This document shows positions 19,500-27,221 of a stretch of DNA of 27,221 nucleotides, in pieces (the first letter of the stretch is position 1; every line of letters starts with the position of its first letter). Made by a program: the position numbers and the translations under genes. This stretch comes from JAIBJP01 sp035639875. GTDB lineage: Bacteria; Actinomycetota; Thermoleophilia; Gaiellales; Gaiellaceae. A model generated the notes under the pieces. That model ran no database searches. It saw only the letters and a program-made list of their open reading frames with translations, and was not told where the DNA came from. The stretch is taken from positions 1 through 27,221 of the forward strand of contig DASQXE010000165.1 of the NCBI GenBank assembly GCA_035639875.1. Direction: 5' to 3'.

Positions 19500-22400
19500 T
19501 CAAGCAGCCGGGCTGTGGACGCGCAGCCGCGGGCCCGCGCACACCACGTCTAGTGCCGGGCACCCGGCGCACGCGAGCTCGCTTGGCGTCGGCACGAAGC
19601 GGCCCTCCTGGATGGCGGCGATGGCCGCGGAGAGCTCGGCCTCTAGCGCACTCACGTCCTCCCGCGAAAAGACCCGCAGGACCGGCTCGTCCGGCTGCTC
19701 GAGGAAGACGTACGCCACCTCGACCTCGTCGGCACCTGCGCGGAAGGCCGCGAGGGCATACACGAGGCGCTGCAGAGCGTAGTCATCCTCGAGCGCCTCC
19801 TCCGGAGTGAGATCCTCGAGCCGGTTCGTCTTGTAGTCGACCACCAGCGCGCGACCATCGACACGCGTGTACGCGTCGAAGCGGCCGTGTAGCAGCACTC
19901 CGTCGTGCTCGAAGGCAAACGGAAGCTCAGCGCGGATGCGGTCCGTCTGCGAGAGGCGGCGAGCGAGCGGCGAGTCGTGCCAGGCCTGGACGAGCGCTCC
20001 GACTCGGGCAACATCCTCGTCCATCGCGGCCGGATAGCGGGCGAGCACGGGCTCGCGCACGTCGGCCGCGGAGACGCCCTTCTCGAGGAGGACGTGGACC
20101 GCGTCCCCGATCTCCGTCGCTGCAAGACCGGTTTGGCCGGGGATGGTCCCGTGCGCGTCCCCGGGTCGCATGCCGACCACCCGCTCGGCGTAGTAGCGGT
20201 ACGAGCAACGGCCGAAGAGGGCGAGCGCACTGTAGGACAAGCTGCCCACGCGGTGGAGCGGCGCCGCCGGCGGCGGCACGAGCTCCGGGAGCCTCGGTGC
20301 GGGCGGCGGCAGCGGAGGGACATCGTCCTGTGCGAAGAGGACGAGCTGGCCGCCTCCATTCGCCGCCGCGGGCGCGGCGACGGCGCGTTCCGGCCGGTAA
20401 CGGTCGAGACGGACGAGGAGCCGAGCGCCGTCGCGAACGAGCTCGACGGACCCGTCGACCGCTTCATCGATCTCGCGCGCGTCGAGGCGGTCGAGCACCC
20501 ACCCGATCGGAGTCTCGGCGTCGGCGCGGCGCTCGGGATCGATCGCACCCGACACGATCAGCCGCTCGATCGCGCGGGTCATGGCGACGTAGTAGAGGCG
20601 CAGGCGCTCCGCCTTCTCCTCCTCGCGCTCGGCGTTCCGGACGGCGTCGTACTCGAAGGCGCCGCGACGGGCGCCTGTCGCCGGATCGGCTACACGGAAG
20701 CCGAAGCGGCCGTCCGGCAGGCAGAGGATCTCGTCCGGCGAAGGCGCGCCGCGGTCTCGCCCAGCGTCCGCGACGACGACGACCTTGAACTCGAGACCCT
20801 TGGCGGAGTGAATGGTGAGCAGCCGGACCGTGTCGGCTCCTTCCTCCTCGGCGACGGCTTCGAGCTCGCGGGCGCCGACGGCCTCCTGCTCGGCGACGAA
20901 GCGGACGAATCCTTCGACGTCGGGGCCGCGGAGCTCCTCGTACGAGCGAGACAGCCTGGCCAGCTTGCGCATGTTCGCGTAGCGGCGGCGCCCGTCCCAC
21001 TGCGCGAGCGCGGCGAGGTCGTAGTCGTGCTCCGACACGATCGCCTCGAGCAGGCGCTCGAGCGAGAGAGTCGGCGCCTGGCGCGCGAGCCGCTCGTAGC
21101 GCTGGTGAAACGCGCGGCACAGTCGGGCGTCCTCCGGCGAGAGCTCCGGCGGAAGCCCCTTCTCGAACGGCTGGAAAAGCGGGCGCTTGGGCGCTGCGCG
21201 TCGCAGGAGAACGAGCGCGTCGTTCGAGACGCCTACGAGCGGTGAGGCGAGCACGGTGACGAGCGCCTCGTCGTCGTAGCGGTTGTGCAGGAGCCTCAGG
21301 TAGGCGAGCAGGTCGACGACCTGCTGCTGACCGAAATACCCGCGCCCGGTCGCCCGGTAGGTGGGGACGTCGAGGTGGCGAAGCTCCTCCTCGTACCATT
21401 CGGCATCGGTTCCGGCGGCGAAGAGGAGGACGATCTCGCCCGCCGTCGCAGCTCCCTCGTCGATCAGCTCGCGCACGCGCCGTGCGATGTGGCGCGCTTC
21501 GGCTCGGCGCCAATGAACATCGGTACCGGCATAGCTCGACTTATCGGTCACGAGGAGCTCGACCGGCGTTCCGAAGGCCGGATCCGGGAAACGCCCGGCG
21601 GCCTCGAGACGCTGGAAATCGGTGCCGAACTCGGCCGAGAACAGATGGTTGATGGCGCCGAGGAGCTCGGGACGCGAGCGGTAGTTCTGCGTGAGCGCGA
21701 GCACGCCGGACGCGTGCTCGCGGCGCTCGCGGAACACGTGCACGTCGGCGTGGCGGAAGCCGTAGATGGACTGGAACTCGTCGCCGACGAAGAAGATCTC
21801 TTTGTCGTCGGCACCCTCCGAGAGCAGGTCGATCAACTCACACTGGAGGCGGTTCGTGTCCTGGAACTCGTCCACCATGATCGAACGGAAGCGCCAGCTC
21901 TCGCGCTCGCGCACTTCCGTGCTCTCGCGGAGCAGATCCCGAGCGAGCAGCTGGAGGTCCTCGAAGTCGAGGGCCGACTCTCGCTCCTTCGCGGCCCGGT
22001 AGGCGCGCTCGAACGCGCCGAGAAGCTCCTGCAGAAGGTCGCGGTCCCGGGAGGCCAGCTCGTCGAGCGCAGCCTGCTCCACCGCGTGGCGCGCCTCCTC
22101 GTAGGTGGCTGCCCGCTCGCCGCGCGCCTTGAGCTCGGAGAGGTCGAGGAGGCGCTCGGGCCTGGTCCGCTCCTCGAGCAGGTCGAGTGCCCGCGCGGCC
22201 GTCGCGCGTGCGGTGTCCCCCGCGGCGCTGTCGTCGGCCAGGCAGCGCGCGGCCTCGCGGAGCTCCTCCCGGCGTTCCGCAAGTCCCGGCCGCTCGCCGA
22301 GCTCCAGCACGAGCGGCCGGCCGGCGGCGCGGAGAGTTTCGTACACGCCGGTCAACATGCGACGAAGTGCCCGCGCACCGTAGGTGGCAAGAAGGACGGC

Positions 22401-22841
22401 GCGCTCGTCCTCTCCCTCTCCGAGGAATTCCTCGAGGGCCGCCTGAAACGCCTCGCTCTGGAGGACGCGCGCCTGACTCTCGTCGAGGACGCGGAACCGT
22501 GGGTCGATTCCGGCCGCGAACGGATGCGCCTTCAGCAGGCGAAGGCAGAAGCCGTGGATCGTGGCGATCCATGCGCCGTCGAGCTCGCGCGCGAGATCAT
22601 CGCGCCCGAGCTCGGCCAGGCGCCCGCGGATCCGGCTGCGCAGCTCGCCTGCCGCACGCTCTGTGTAGGTGATGACGAGCACCGAGTCGATGTCGATTCC
22701 GCGCTCGCAGACCGCCTTGACGAAGCGCTCGACGAGAACGGTCGTCTTGCCGGTGCCCGCGCCCGCCGAGACGAAGACGACGCCGGGCGCGTCGATGGCG
22801 GCGGCCTGCTCCTCGCTCGGTGCTCGCACGTCGACGCTCAT
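19500..22841 (-). CDS. AddA-type UvrD/Rep helicase with C-terminal PD-(D/E)XK nuclease
   Basis: 1113 aa, ATG 22841 overlapping the AddB-like stop (ATGA). Superfamily 1A helicase: AGAGTGKT (26-33), DEFQDT (324-329), GDEFQSIYGFRHAD (353-366), LTIHSAKGLEFKVVVV and RLYYVAMTRAIERL. The nuclease domain has GRFDAY (Asp989) and VVDYKTN (Asp1002, Lys1004). Four cysteines bracket this domain: Cys879 (FGRCSYRYY) and Cys1091, Cys1094, Cys1101 at the C-terminus (CAGC...C), the arrangement of an iron-sulfur nuclease. With its partner it should resect double-strand breaks. An AdnB-like assignment is an alternative. Confidence 0.9.
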   Translation of the reverse strand: MSVDVRAPSEEQAAAIDAPGVVFVSAGAGTGKTTVLVERFVKAVCERGIDIDSVLVITYTERAAGELRSRIRGRLAELGRDDLARELDGAWIATIHGFCLRLLKAHPFAAGIDPRFRVLDESQARVLQSEAFQAALEEFLGEGEDERAVLLATYGARALRRMLTGVYETLRAAGRPLVLELGERPGLAERREELREAARCLADDSAAGDTARATAARALDLLEERTRPERLLDLSELKARGERAATYEEARHAVEQAALDELASRDRDLLQELLGAFERAYRAAKERESALDFEDLQLLARDLLRESTEVRERESWRFRSIMVDEFQDTNRLQCELIDLLSEGADDKEIFFVGDEFQSIYGFRHADVHVFRERREHASGVLALTQNYRSRPELLGAINHLFSAEFGTDFQRLEAAGRFPDPAFGTPVELLVTDKSSYAGTDVHWRRAEARHIARRVRELIDEGAATAGEIVLLFAAGTDAEWYEEELRHLDVPTYRATGRGYFGQQQVVDLLAYLRLLHNRYDDEALVTVLASPLVGVSNDALVLLRRAAPKRPLFQPFEKGLPPELSPEDARLCRAFHQRYERLARQAPTLSLERLLEAIVSEHDYDLAALAQWDGRRRYANMRKLARLSRSYEELRGPDVEGFVRFVAEQEAVGARELEAVAEEEGADTVRLLTIHSAKGLEFKVVVVADAGRDRGAPSPDEILCLPDGRFGFRVADPATGARRGAFEYDAVRNAEREEEKAERLRLYYVAMTRAIERLIVSGAIDPERRADAETPIGWVLDRLDAREIDEAVDGSVELVRDGARLLVRLDRYRPERAVAAPAAANGGGQLVLFAQDDVPPLPPPAPRLPELVPPPAAPLHRVGSLSYSALALFGRCSYRYYAERVVGMRPGDAHGTIPGQTGLAATEIGDAVHVLLEKGVSAADVREPVLARYPAAMDEDVARVGALVQAWHDSPLARRLSQTDRIRAELPFAFEHDGVLLHGRFDAYTRVDGRALVVDYKTNRLEDLTPEEALEDDYALQRLVYALAAFRAGADEVEVAYVFLEQPDEPVLRVFSREDVSALEAELSAAIAAIQEGRFVPTPSELACAGCPALDVVCAGPRLRVHSPAA

Positions 22842-25762
22842 GTCCTCTTCACGCGGCACATGGGATAGAGCTCGCACCAGCTCGGGCAGCCGGCGTCGCC
22901 GAGCGGATCGTGGCGCACATCGCCGGCACGGATGCGCTCGACGAAGCGGCGCGCGTGGCCAACGGCCCCGTCGACCTGCGCCCAGAACTCGTCGTCATCC
23001 TTGTAGTCCGTGCGCGTGAAGCCCGGGAGGACGTCGTCCCTGGCCGAAGCGCGCAGGAGCCCGCGCGTCTGGCGGTCACCCGCGAGCGCGCGGTACAGCC
23101 CGCCCAGCGGCTCGATCCCGATCAGGTCGCGGAGGACCAGCATGTATAGCGGGATCTGGAGCTTTAGCTCGGATTCGATCTTGGCCGCCGAGTATGCGGT
23201 CTTGCCCGACTTGTAGTCCTGGACGATGCCGCGCGCCGACAGAGGGTCGACGTCGATGCGGTCGATCTTTCCCGTGATCGTGAAGCCGCCGAGATCGAGC
23301 CCTCGCTGAAGCTCGGGTGCCGACCGTTCCGTGCCGAACGAGACCTCGAACCGGCGCGGCACGAGCGGCAGATCGGCCTCGGCCTCCGCGCGAACGAAAT
23401 TCTCGAGATCACGGCGCAGGCTGCCCGCGAGCTCGCGCCGCTCGAGCTCGGAGAGCTCTTGGCGGATGCCCGCGAGCGCGTCGTCAAGACACCGGTTTAG
23501 GAAACGGATCGACTCCTCGAGCCGCGCGGGCTCGACCCGCTCGGTACCGACCTCTTTCGGCAGACCCGCGAAGAACTTGTGCAGTGCCGTGTGCGCCAGA
23601 GAGCCGCGCAGCTTGGCGTCCACCTCGGCGTCGATCGAGCGCGGCGCGACGACGCGCTCCACGAACCAGATCGACGAACAGGTGGCGAAGGATTCGAGCT
23701 CGGTGGCGCCGAACCACGCCCGCTTCGCGAGCTCTTCCAGTACCGCCGGATGGACGAGCCGCGTCGGCCGCTTGAAAGCGGAGCGGGCCCTCGTCAGCCG
23801 CCGGGCCCAGCCGTTCGCGTCCGCGAGCGCCGTCGCGGAGGCCACATCGGCTGCGGCGAGAGAGGCGAGCGCGCGCAGACGCTCGCGTTCGGTGGGGGCG
23901 CGCTCGAGCGGCCAGGTGAGCGCCGAGAGAGGTCGCCTCCGCGTCCACCGCACGAGGTCGTCCGGCGAGTAGAGCGCACGAACTTCGTCCCAGAAGGGGC
24001 TGGCTTGACGCGGGCTGCCCTCGTCGGTCGCCGCCTCCCGCACGAGATAGAGGCGCCGCGACGGACGCGTGCAGGCCGTGTAGAAGAGGTAGCGGGCCCG
24101 ACTGACGCGGTCCGGTTTCACAAGACGCGCTCCCGTCGACTCGTCGAGCGCGCGCCGCTCGTCCTCGCCGAGGAAGGGGGACTCGGAGACGCGCCGCGGG
24201 AAGGTTCCTTCCTCGAGGCCGAGCACGAAGACGACGTCGTACGTCCTCGTGCGCGCTCGGAGGAAATCGAGCACGGCGACGCGTCCTGCATCGCCGGCCG
24301 AGCCGAGACGAATGGTTACGTCCTCCAAGGCCGCGAGCGTCTCGTCCTCGGAGAGATCGTCGGCGAGCTCGCTCCAGCCCTCGAGCTCCGCCAGCAATTT
24401 CCCGGTCTCCTCATAGGCTCGCAGGTCGAGCCTGGAGCTCTCGCCCGCCGGCGGCCCCTCGAGCCCGTAGGCGGCCCGCAGCATGAAGGCCGCCAGCGCG
24501 CACACCGCCTCCACCGGCGAGGGGGCCCCGCGCACGTCGGCGAGCGCCGGCAGCGGATTCCCGCGCAGCTCGGCCGTTCGCTCCTCCACGTTCGTGCGCA
24601 CGCCGAGCCCCCGCAGACGCCCTTCGAGGTAGTCCGCGTGCGCCCTCGACAGGCCCGAATAGGGCGAGCGCAGGAACGCGAACAGGTGCCGCCGCTCGGG
24701 CTCGCGCCAGACGAAGCGAAGCGCGGACAGAAGCGCGTGGCCAAAGGAGGTCTGCCCCAGACGCAGCCGGCCCTCGAAGGAGAAAGGGATGCCGAGCGTT
24801 GCGAAGGCGGTCTCTAGCGGAGCCCGCGCTTGCTCGAGCGCCGGAACGACAAGCGCGATGCGCTCCGGCGGCGTGCCGCCCTCGACGAGTTGAAGGATCT
24901 CGTCGGCGACGAGTTCCAGCGCTGCGCGGGAGCCCGCGCCTTCGAGGAACCGGACGGCGCCCTCGAGCGGCGGCTTCGCCGCGGGCGGCGCCGCGCCGAA
25001 GAGGTGGCGTTCGAGATGGGCGAGAGCCGGCGGCCCGAAGTCACGTGCCGGCGGCAGCTCCTCGATCGCCCCGCCTGCGAGCTGCGCGAGATCGTCCATC
25101 GTTCGCCGGAGAGAGGCGAAAACCGGACGGCCCGCCTCGTACGGAAGCGAGACCGTGACCTCAGCGCGGCCGGACAGCGCCCGCAGGAGTGCCCACTGGG
25201 CGGCGGTCAGGTCCTCGAATCCGTAGGCGAACACGGGGCGTCCGTCCCAGGCATCGAGGTCGTTCTCGATCCGCTCGACCGCGTAGCGGCGCTCGAGGTC
25301 GCGATCCCAGAGCTGAAACCCGTCCAGCTCGGCGGAGTAGGCGGCATACAGGCGCGCGAGGTCGCCACCGACGTCTTCGGGGCGGACGAAGCCCGCTTCG
25401 AGCTCCGAGATGACCGCGAGGAGACCGGCGGAGAAGCCGCCGTAGCGGGCCGAGGGCCTGAGGCCGTTCAGCGGTGTGGCCACGAGCGCCCGCCGCAGGA
25501 CGAGAGCCCGCTGGGCGTCCGTGGCGACGGGTCGGTGCGCGCCGTTGCCCCGCGCGATCTCCCTGAAGAGGTCGTCGAAGGTCCCGATCGTCCCGCCGAG
25601 GAGCGCTGGGGAGCGGACGAGCAGTTCGCGCTCGACCCGGGCCCGGTCGGGCCGGTTCGGAACGACGAGCACGGGGTCCCGGTGCAGGTTTTCCAGGTAG
25701 CGATCGAGGAGACGCGCCACCTTGCCGGCGTTCGCTGGGCCGACGAGCAAAGCCAGCGGCAT
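22838..25762 (-). CDS. AddB-like helicase/nuclease subunit with iron-sulfur PD-(D/E)XK domain
   Basis: 974 aa. The N-terminus has a Walker A-like GPANAGKV (8-15). The middle resembles an inactivated UvrD core with a C-terminal helicase remnant (YDVVFVLGLEEGTFPRR, SRARYLFYTACTRPSRRLYLV in pieces). The nuclease domain contains GKIDRID (Asp834) and VQDYKSGKT (Asp849, Lys851). Cysteines at 695 (FATCSSIWF) and 959, 963 and 969 form the AddB-type [4Fe-4S] staple. It is shorter than B. subtilis AddB (about 1160 aa). It immediately precedes and overlaps the AddA-like gene, forming one operon. A TAGAAT box lies eight bases before the ATG. Confidence 0.88.
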   Translation of the reverse strand: MPLALLVGPANAGKVARLLDRYLENLHRDPVLVVPNRPDRARVERELLVRSPALLGGTIGTFDDLFREIARGNGAHRPVATDAQRALVLRRALVATPLNGLRPSARYGGFSAGLLAVISELEAGFVRPEDVGGDLARLYAAYSAELDGFQLWDRDLERRYAVERIENDLDAWDGRPVFAYGFEDLTAAQWALLRALSGRAEVTVSLPYEAGRPVFASLRRTMDDLAQLAGGAIEELPPARDFGPPALAHLERHLFGAAPPAAKPPLEGAVRFLEGAGSRAALELVADEILQLVEGGTPPERIALVVPALEQARAPLETAFATLGIPFSFEGRLRLGQTSFGHALLSALRFVWREPERRHLFAFLRSPYSGLSRAHADYLEGRLRGLGVRTNVEERTAELRGNPLPALADVRGAPSPVEAVCALAAFMLRAAYGLEGPPAGESSRLDLRAYEETGKLLAELEGWSELADDLSEDETLAALEDVTIRLGSAGDAGRVAVLDFLRARTRTYDVVFVLGLEEGTFPRRVSESPFLGEDERRALDESTGARLVKPDRVSRARYLFYTACTRPSRRLYLVREAATDEGSPRQASPFWDEVRALYSPDDLVRWTRRRPLSALTWPLERAPTERERLRALASLAAADVASATALADANGWARRLTRARSAFKRPTRLVHPAVLEELAKRAWFGATELESFATCSSIWFVERVVAPRSIDAEVDAKLRGSLAHTALHKFFAGLPKEVGTERVEPARLEESIRFLNRCLDDALAGIRQELSELERRELAGSLRRDLENFVRAEAEADLPLVPRRFEVSFGTERSAPELQRGLDLGGFTITGKIDRIDVDPLSARGIVQDYKSGKTAYSAAKIESELKLQIPLYMLVLRDLIGIEPLGGLYRALAGDRQTRGLLRASARDDVLPGFTRTDYKDDDEFWAQVDGAVGHARRFVERIRAGDVRHDPLGDAGCPSWCELYPMCRVKRT

Positions 25763-25770
25763 CGGCTTTC

Positions 25771-25776
25771 ATTCTA
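25771..25776 (-). promoter_or_regulatory. Putative -10 box for leaderless addB-like gene
   Basis: TAGAAT on the minus strand lies eight bases before the ATG at 25762, with no Shine-Dalgarno sequence. It is the closest to the TATAAT consensus of all the boxes listed. Confidence 0.45.
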
Positions 25777-25780
25777 TGCC

Positions 25781-25808
25781 TCGGACCGGCGGTCTCCCGT
25801 CGGGCCGA
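25781..25808 (-). terminator. Hairpin between the four-Cys protein gene and addB-like gene
   Basis: TCGG and CCGGCGG pair with CCGTCGG and CCGA (one A-G mismatch, one G-U pair) around a TCTC loop. It lies about 36 bases downstream of the stop of the 65-aa gene, just ahead of the addB-like promoter box. No U-tract on the minus strand, so termination is a guess. Confidence 0.35.
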
Positions 25809-25843
25809 AAATACGCTTTCGCTCGGAGTGAACGACCCCTGAA

Positions 25844-26041
25844 CTAGGCCGCCGCGGCCTTCGGACGACGTCCACGCCGGGCAGCGGCGCGGCCGGGCAT
25901 CTTGCCGGCGCAGTCATCGCAGAGATCCGCAGCCTTGGCGCCGCGGCGCGCGTCGGTAAAGGTCACGCGCATCGAGGCGCCTTTTCCTTCGTTCACTTCC
26001 TTTCCGCAATTGTCACAAACGAGCACGGTCTTGCGAGCCAA
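25844..26041 (-). CDS. 65-aa four-cysteine protein with basic AT-hook-like tail
   Basis: TTG start at 26041 with a strong GGAGG five bases upstream. CDNC (Cys9, Cys12) and CDDC (Cys41, Cys44) make a likely zinc site around a short beta region (ASMRVTFTDARRG). The tail RAAARRGRRPKAAAA is very basic and contains RGRRP, similar to an AT-hook core, so it may bind DNA or RNA. I do not recognise a named family. It follows the beta-helix gene by 56 bases on the same strand. High translation is suggested by the good ribosome site in spite of the TTG. Confidence 0.75.
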   Translation of the reverse strand: MARKTVLVCDNCGKEVNEGKGASMRVTFTDARRGAKAADLCDDCAGKMPGRAAARRGRRPKAAAA

Positions 26042-26097
26042 TGTTTCCTCCCTGGAAGAGTTCGCGGGGAGTGGGATACTAGACGAATTCGGACCGA

Positions 26098-27221
26098 TTA
26101 TCCCGAGGTAATTCGAGCGCCGAGGAATGCCCGCGCTACGCCGAAATTGTGCGAAAGCTGGTTGTCGCGCAGCTCGGCCTTTGCACCTGAATGGGCGACC
26201 ACCGGAAAGCCGAGCCGAGTGAGGTCACCGGAGCCGGTATCCGGCCGAGTTCCGCCGACGACGTTGTCCTCGATCACGCATTCCGAGTAATCGCCGCAGT
26301 AAATCCCGACGCCGAGAGCGTTCTCGACCTCGTTCCTGTCCACCATGACCATTGACATTTCCGTGAGTCCGAGCGCACGGAGCGTCGTTCCGCTGACATG
26401 GTTGTCACGGATGTGGACATTCGAAAAATGGGTGACGATGCCCTCGCGCCCGCCGATTATCGTGCATCCCTCGACGAGGCTCGGCTCAAGGTCGAATCCG
26501 AACGAGATGTCGATTGCCTGCGCGTACTCGCCGGCCGGGGAATGGATGAGGCAGTCGCGAATCTCGACGCTCGCGCGCCGGGCCTGAATGCCGTCGAGAA
26601 TCGTGCCCGATATGCGGACGTGCTCGAGCTCGACGTTCTCGGCGCCGTCGATCTTGATCCCGATCTCTCCGCCGGTGACCGCGACGTTCGAGATCGTCAC
26701 GTCGCTCGCGGTCACGACGATGCCACCGCGAACGACCGCGCCACGGTCGCCGACGAGCTTCTCGGAGTGGTCGATGACGAGCGGGCCCTGGTGCACGCCG
26801 GCCACGAGACGCACCGTCGGGGGCTGAGTGGCCCAGCCCACGCTGCCCGCGGCCGCGGCGAGCGTGACCACAGCCACCGCTGCTGCCGGCCCGCCGACGC
26901 CGAGCTCACCGCCGTCCTCGCCATAAGAGAGTCGAGCAACTGGGAAGACAGCGTGCACGAGTATCTGCGCGAGGAGCCACGAGCCGCCGAAAAACGCCAG
27001 CGCCGCGGCAAGCGGAGCACCGATCCCAAGCAGGCGCACCAAGCCCATGACGAGACTCAGCTCGAGCGCGGCGAGCGGCACCGCCAGCCAGCCGGGCTGG
27101 TAGGGCAGCGGCCGGTGATAGACGCCGAGATCGAGAGCGAGTCCCGTCCCGATCATCAATCCCGCGAGCTCGAACGGCCACCACTCCTTCAGTGCGAGCG
27201 ACACCGCGCACGCCCCGACGA
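26098..27221 (-). CDS. Membrane protein with right-handed parallel beta-helix domain (5' end beyond window)
   Basis: At least 368 aa; the frame stays open to the window edge, and a GTG at 27204 is only one possible start. The N-terminal 120 residues hold about four hydrophobic helices (ELAGLMIGTGLALDLG, WLAVPLAALELSLVMGL, AALAFFGGSWLLAQIL, PAAAVAVVTLAAAAGSVG). From about residue 130 on it consists of short beta repeats typical of pectate-lyase/NosD-type helices: RGGIVVTASDVTISNVAVTG, GIKIDGAENVELEHVRISG, VHIRDNHVSGTTLRALG, MVMVDRNEVENALGVGIYCG. Such domains bind or cut polysaccharides; no catalytic residues can be assigned. Its regulation is not visible. Confidence 0.75.
   Translation of the reverse strand, partial: VGACAVSLALKEWWPFELAGLMIGTGLALDLGVYHRPLPYQPGWLAVPLAALELSLVMGLVRLLGIGAPLAAALAFFGGSWLLAQILVHAVFPVARLSYGEDGGELGVGGPAAAVAVVTLAAAAGSVGWATQPPTVRLVAGVHQGPLVIDHSEKLVGDRGAVVRGGIVVTASDVTISNVAVTGGEIGIKIDGAENVELEHVRISGTILDGIQARRASVEIRDCLIHSPAGEYAQAIDISFGFDLEPSLVEGCTIIGGREGIVTHFSNVHIRDNHVSGTTLRALGLTEMSMVMVDRNEVENALGVGIYCGDYSECVIEDNVVGGTRPDTGSGDLTRLGFPVVAHSGAKAELRDNQLSHNFGVARAFLGARITSG

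Noticed and set aside
21285..22868. Long plus-strand frame opposite the AddA-like helicase
   Set aside because: Composition is typical of reverse-complement reading (Glu/Leu/Arg/Ala-rich), no motifs, while the minus strand has all helicase motifs.
1..27221. CRISPR array, insertion sequence, prophage or defence island
   Set aside because: No regularly spaced direct repeats, transposase, integrase or phage genes seen; gene content is housekeeping and base composition looks uniform.

Overview
This 27.2 kb window is ordinary, tightly packed chromosomal DNA from a GC-rich bacterium, most likely a deep-branching actinobacterium (Thermoleophilia/Gaiellales-like; the class is inference). Support: codons strongly biased to G/C at third positions; an initiator tRNA with the actinobacterial C1-U72 acceptor end; a SigR-type promoter (GGAAC-N18-GTT) in front of trxB; several TTG/GTG starts; and many genes whose start codon lies 5-8 bases after a TANNNT box, as in leaderless actinobacterial mRNAs. 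I see no prophage, insertion sequence, CRISPR array or rRNA, and no gene-free stretch over 300 bases.

Layout. 1-440: the tail of an unidentified + gene, a 55-aa small protein, and initiator tRNA-Met with its terminator. 466-1724 (+): a membrane-anchored coiled-coil protein coupled to a Ppx/GppA phosphatase. 5148-1727 (-): a compact run DoxX, NfeD-like, glutamate-family dehydrogenase, CBS pair, alpha/beta hydrolase, the last three joined by ATGA overlaps. 5308-5891: a small exported protein and tRNA-Leu(UAA). 8499-5902 (-): a DinG-type iron-sulfur helicase and a DUF3105 membrane protein. 8600-9224 (+): a membrane/zinc-ribbon gene that appears frameshifted. 11125-9081 (-): a phenylacetate-CoA-ligase-like enzyme coupled to an enoyl-CoA hydratase. 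11209-12616 (+): a promoter running straight into a terminator hairpin, a 57-aa proline-rich protein, and RmuC. 16033-12621 (-): a Vms1/eRF1-like (VLRF1/baeRF) protein, aconitase and a small membrane protein. 16079-17596 (+): SigR-type promoter, thioredoxin reductase and a zinc-ribbon/PAS protein. 18601-17572 (-): endonuclease III and a small coiled-coil protein. 18628-19352 (+): two small membrane proteins. 25762-19500 (-): a large AddB/AddA-type helicase-nuclease pair. 27221-25844 (-): a membrane/beta-helix protein cut by the window edge and a small four-cysteine protein.

Functionally the window is weighted to DNA repair (DinG, RmuC, Nth, AddAB-like), redox and central metabolism (TrxB, aconitase, GDH) and CoA-ester catabolism (PaaK-like plus crotonase). 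The points most worth a second look are the recurrent leaderless-start signature, the promoter/terminator unit before position 11336, a Ser in place of a cluster-ligand Cys in aconitase, the frameshifted zinc-ribbon gene, and four-cysteine nuclease signatures in both halves of the AddAB-like enzyme.
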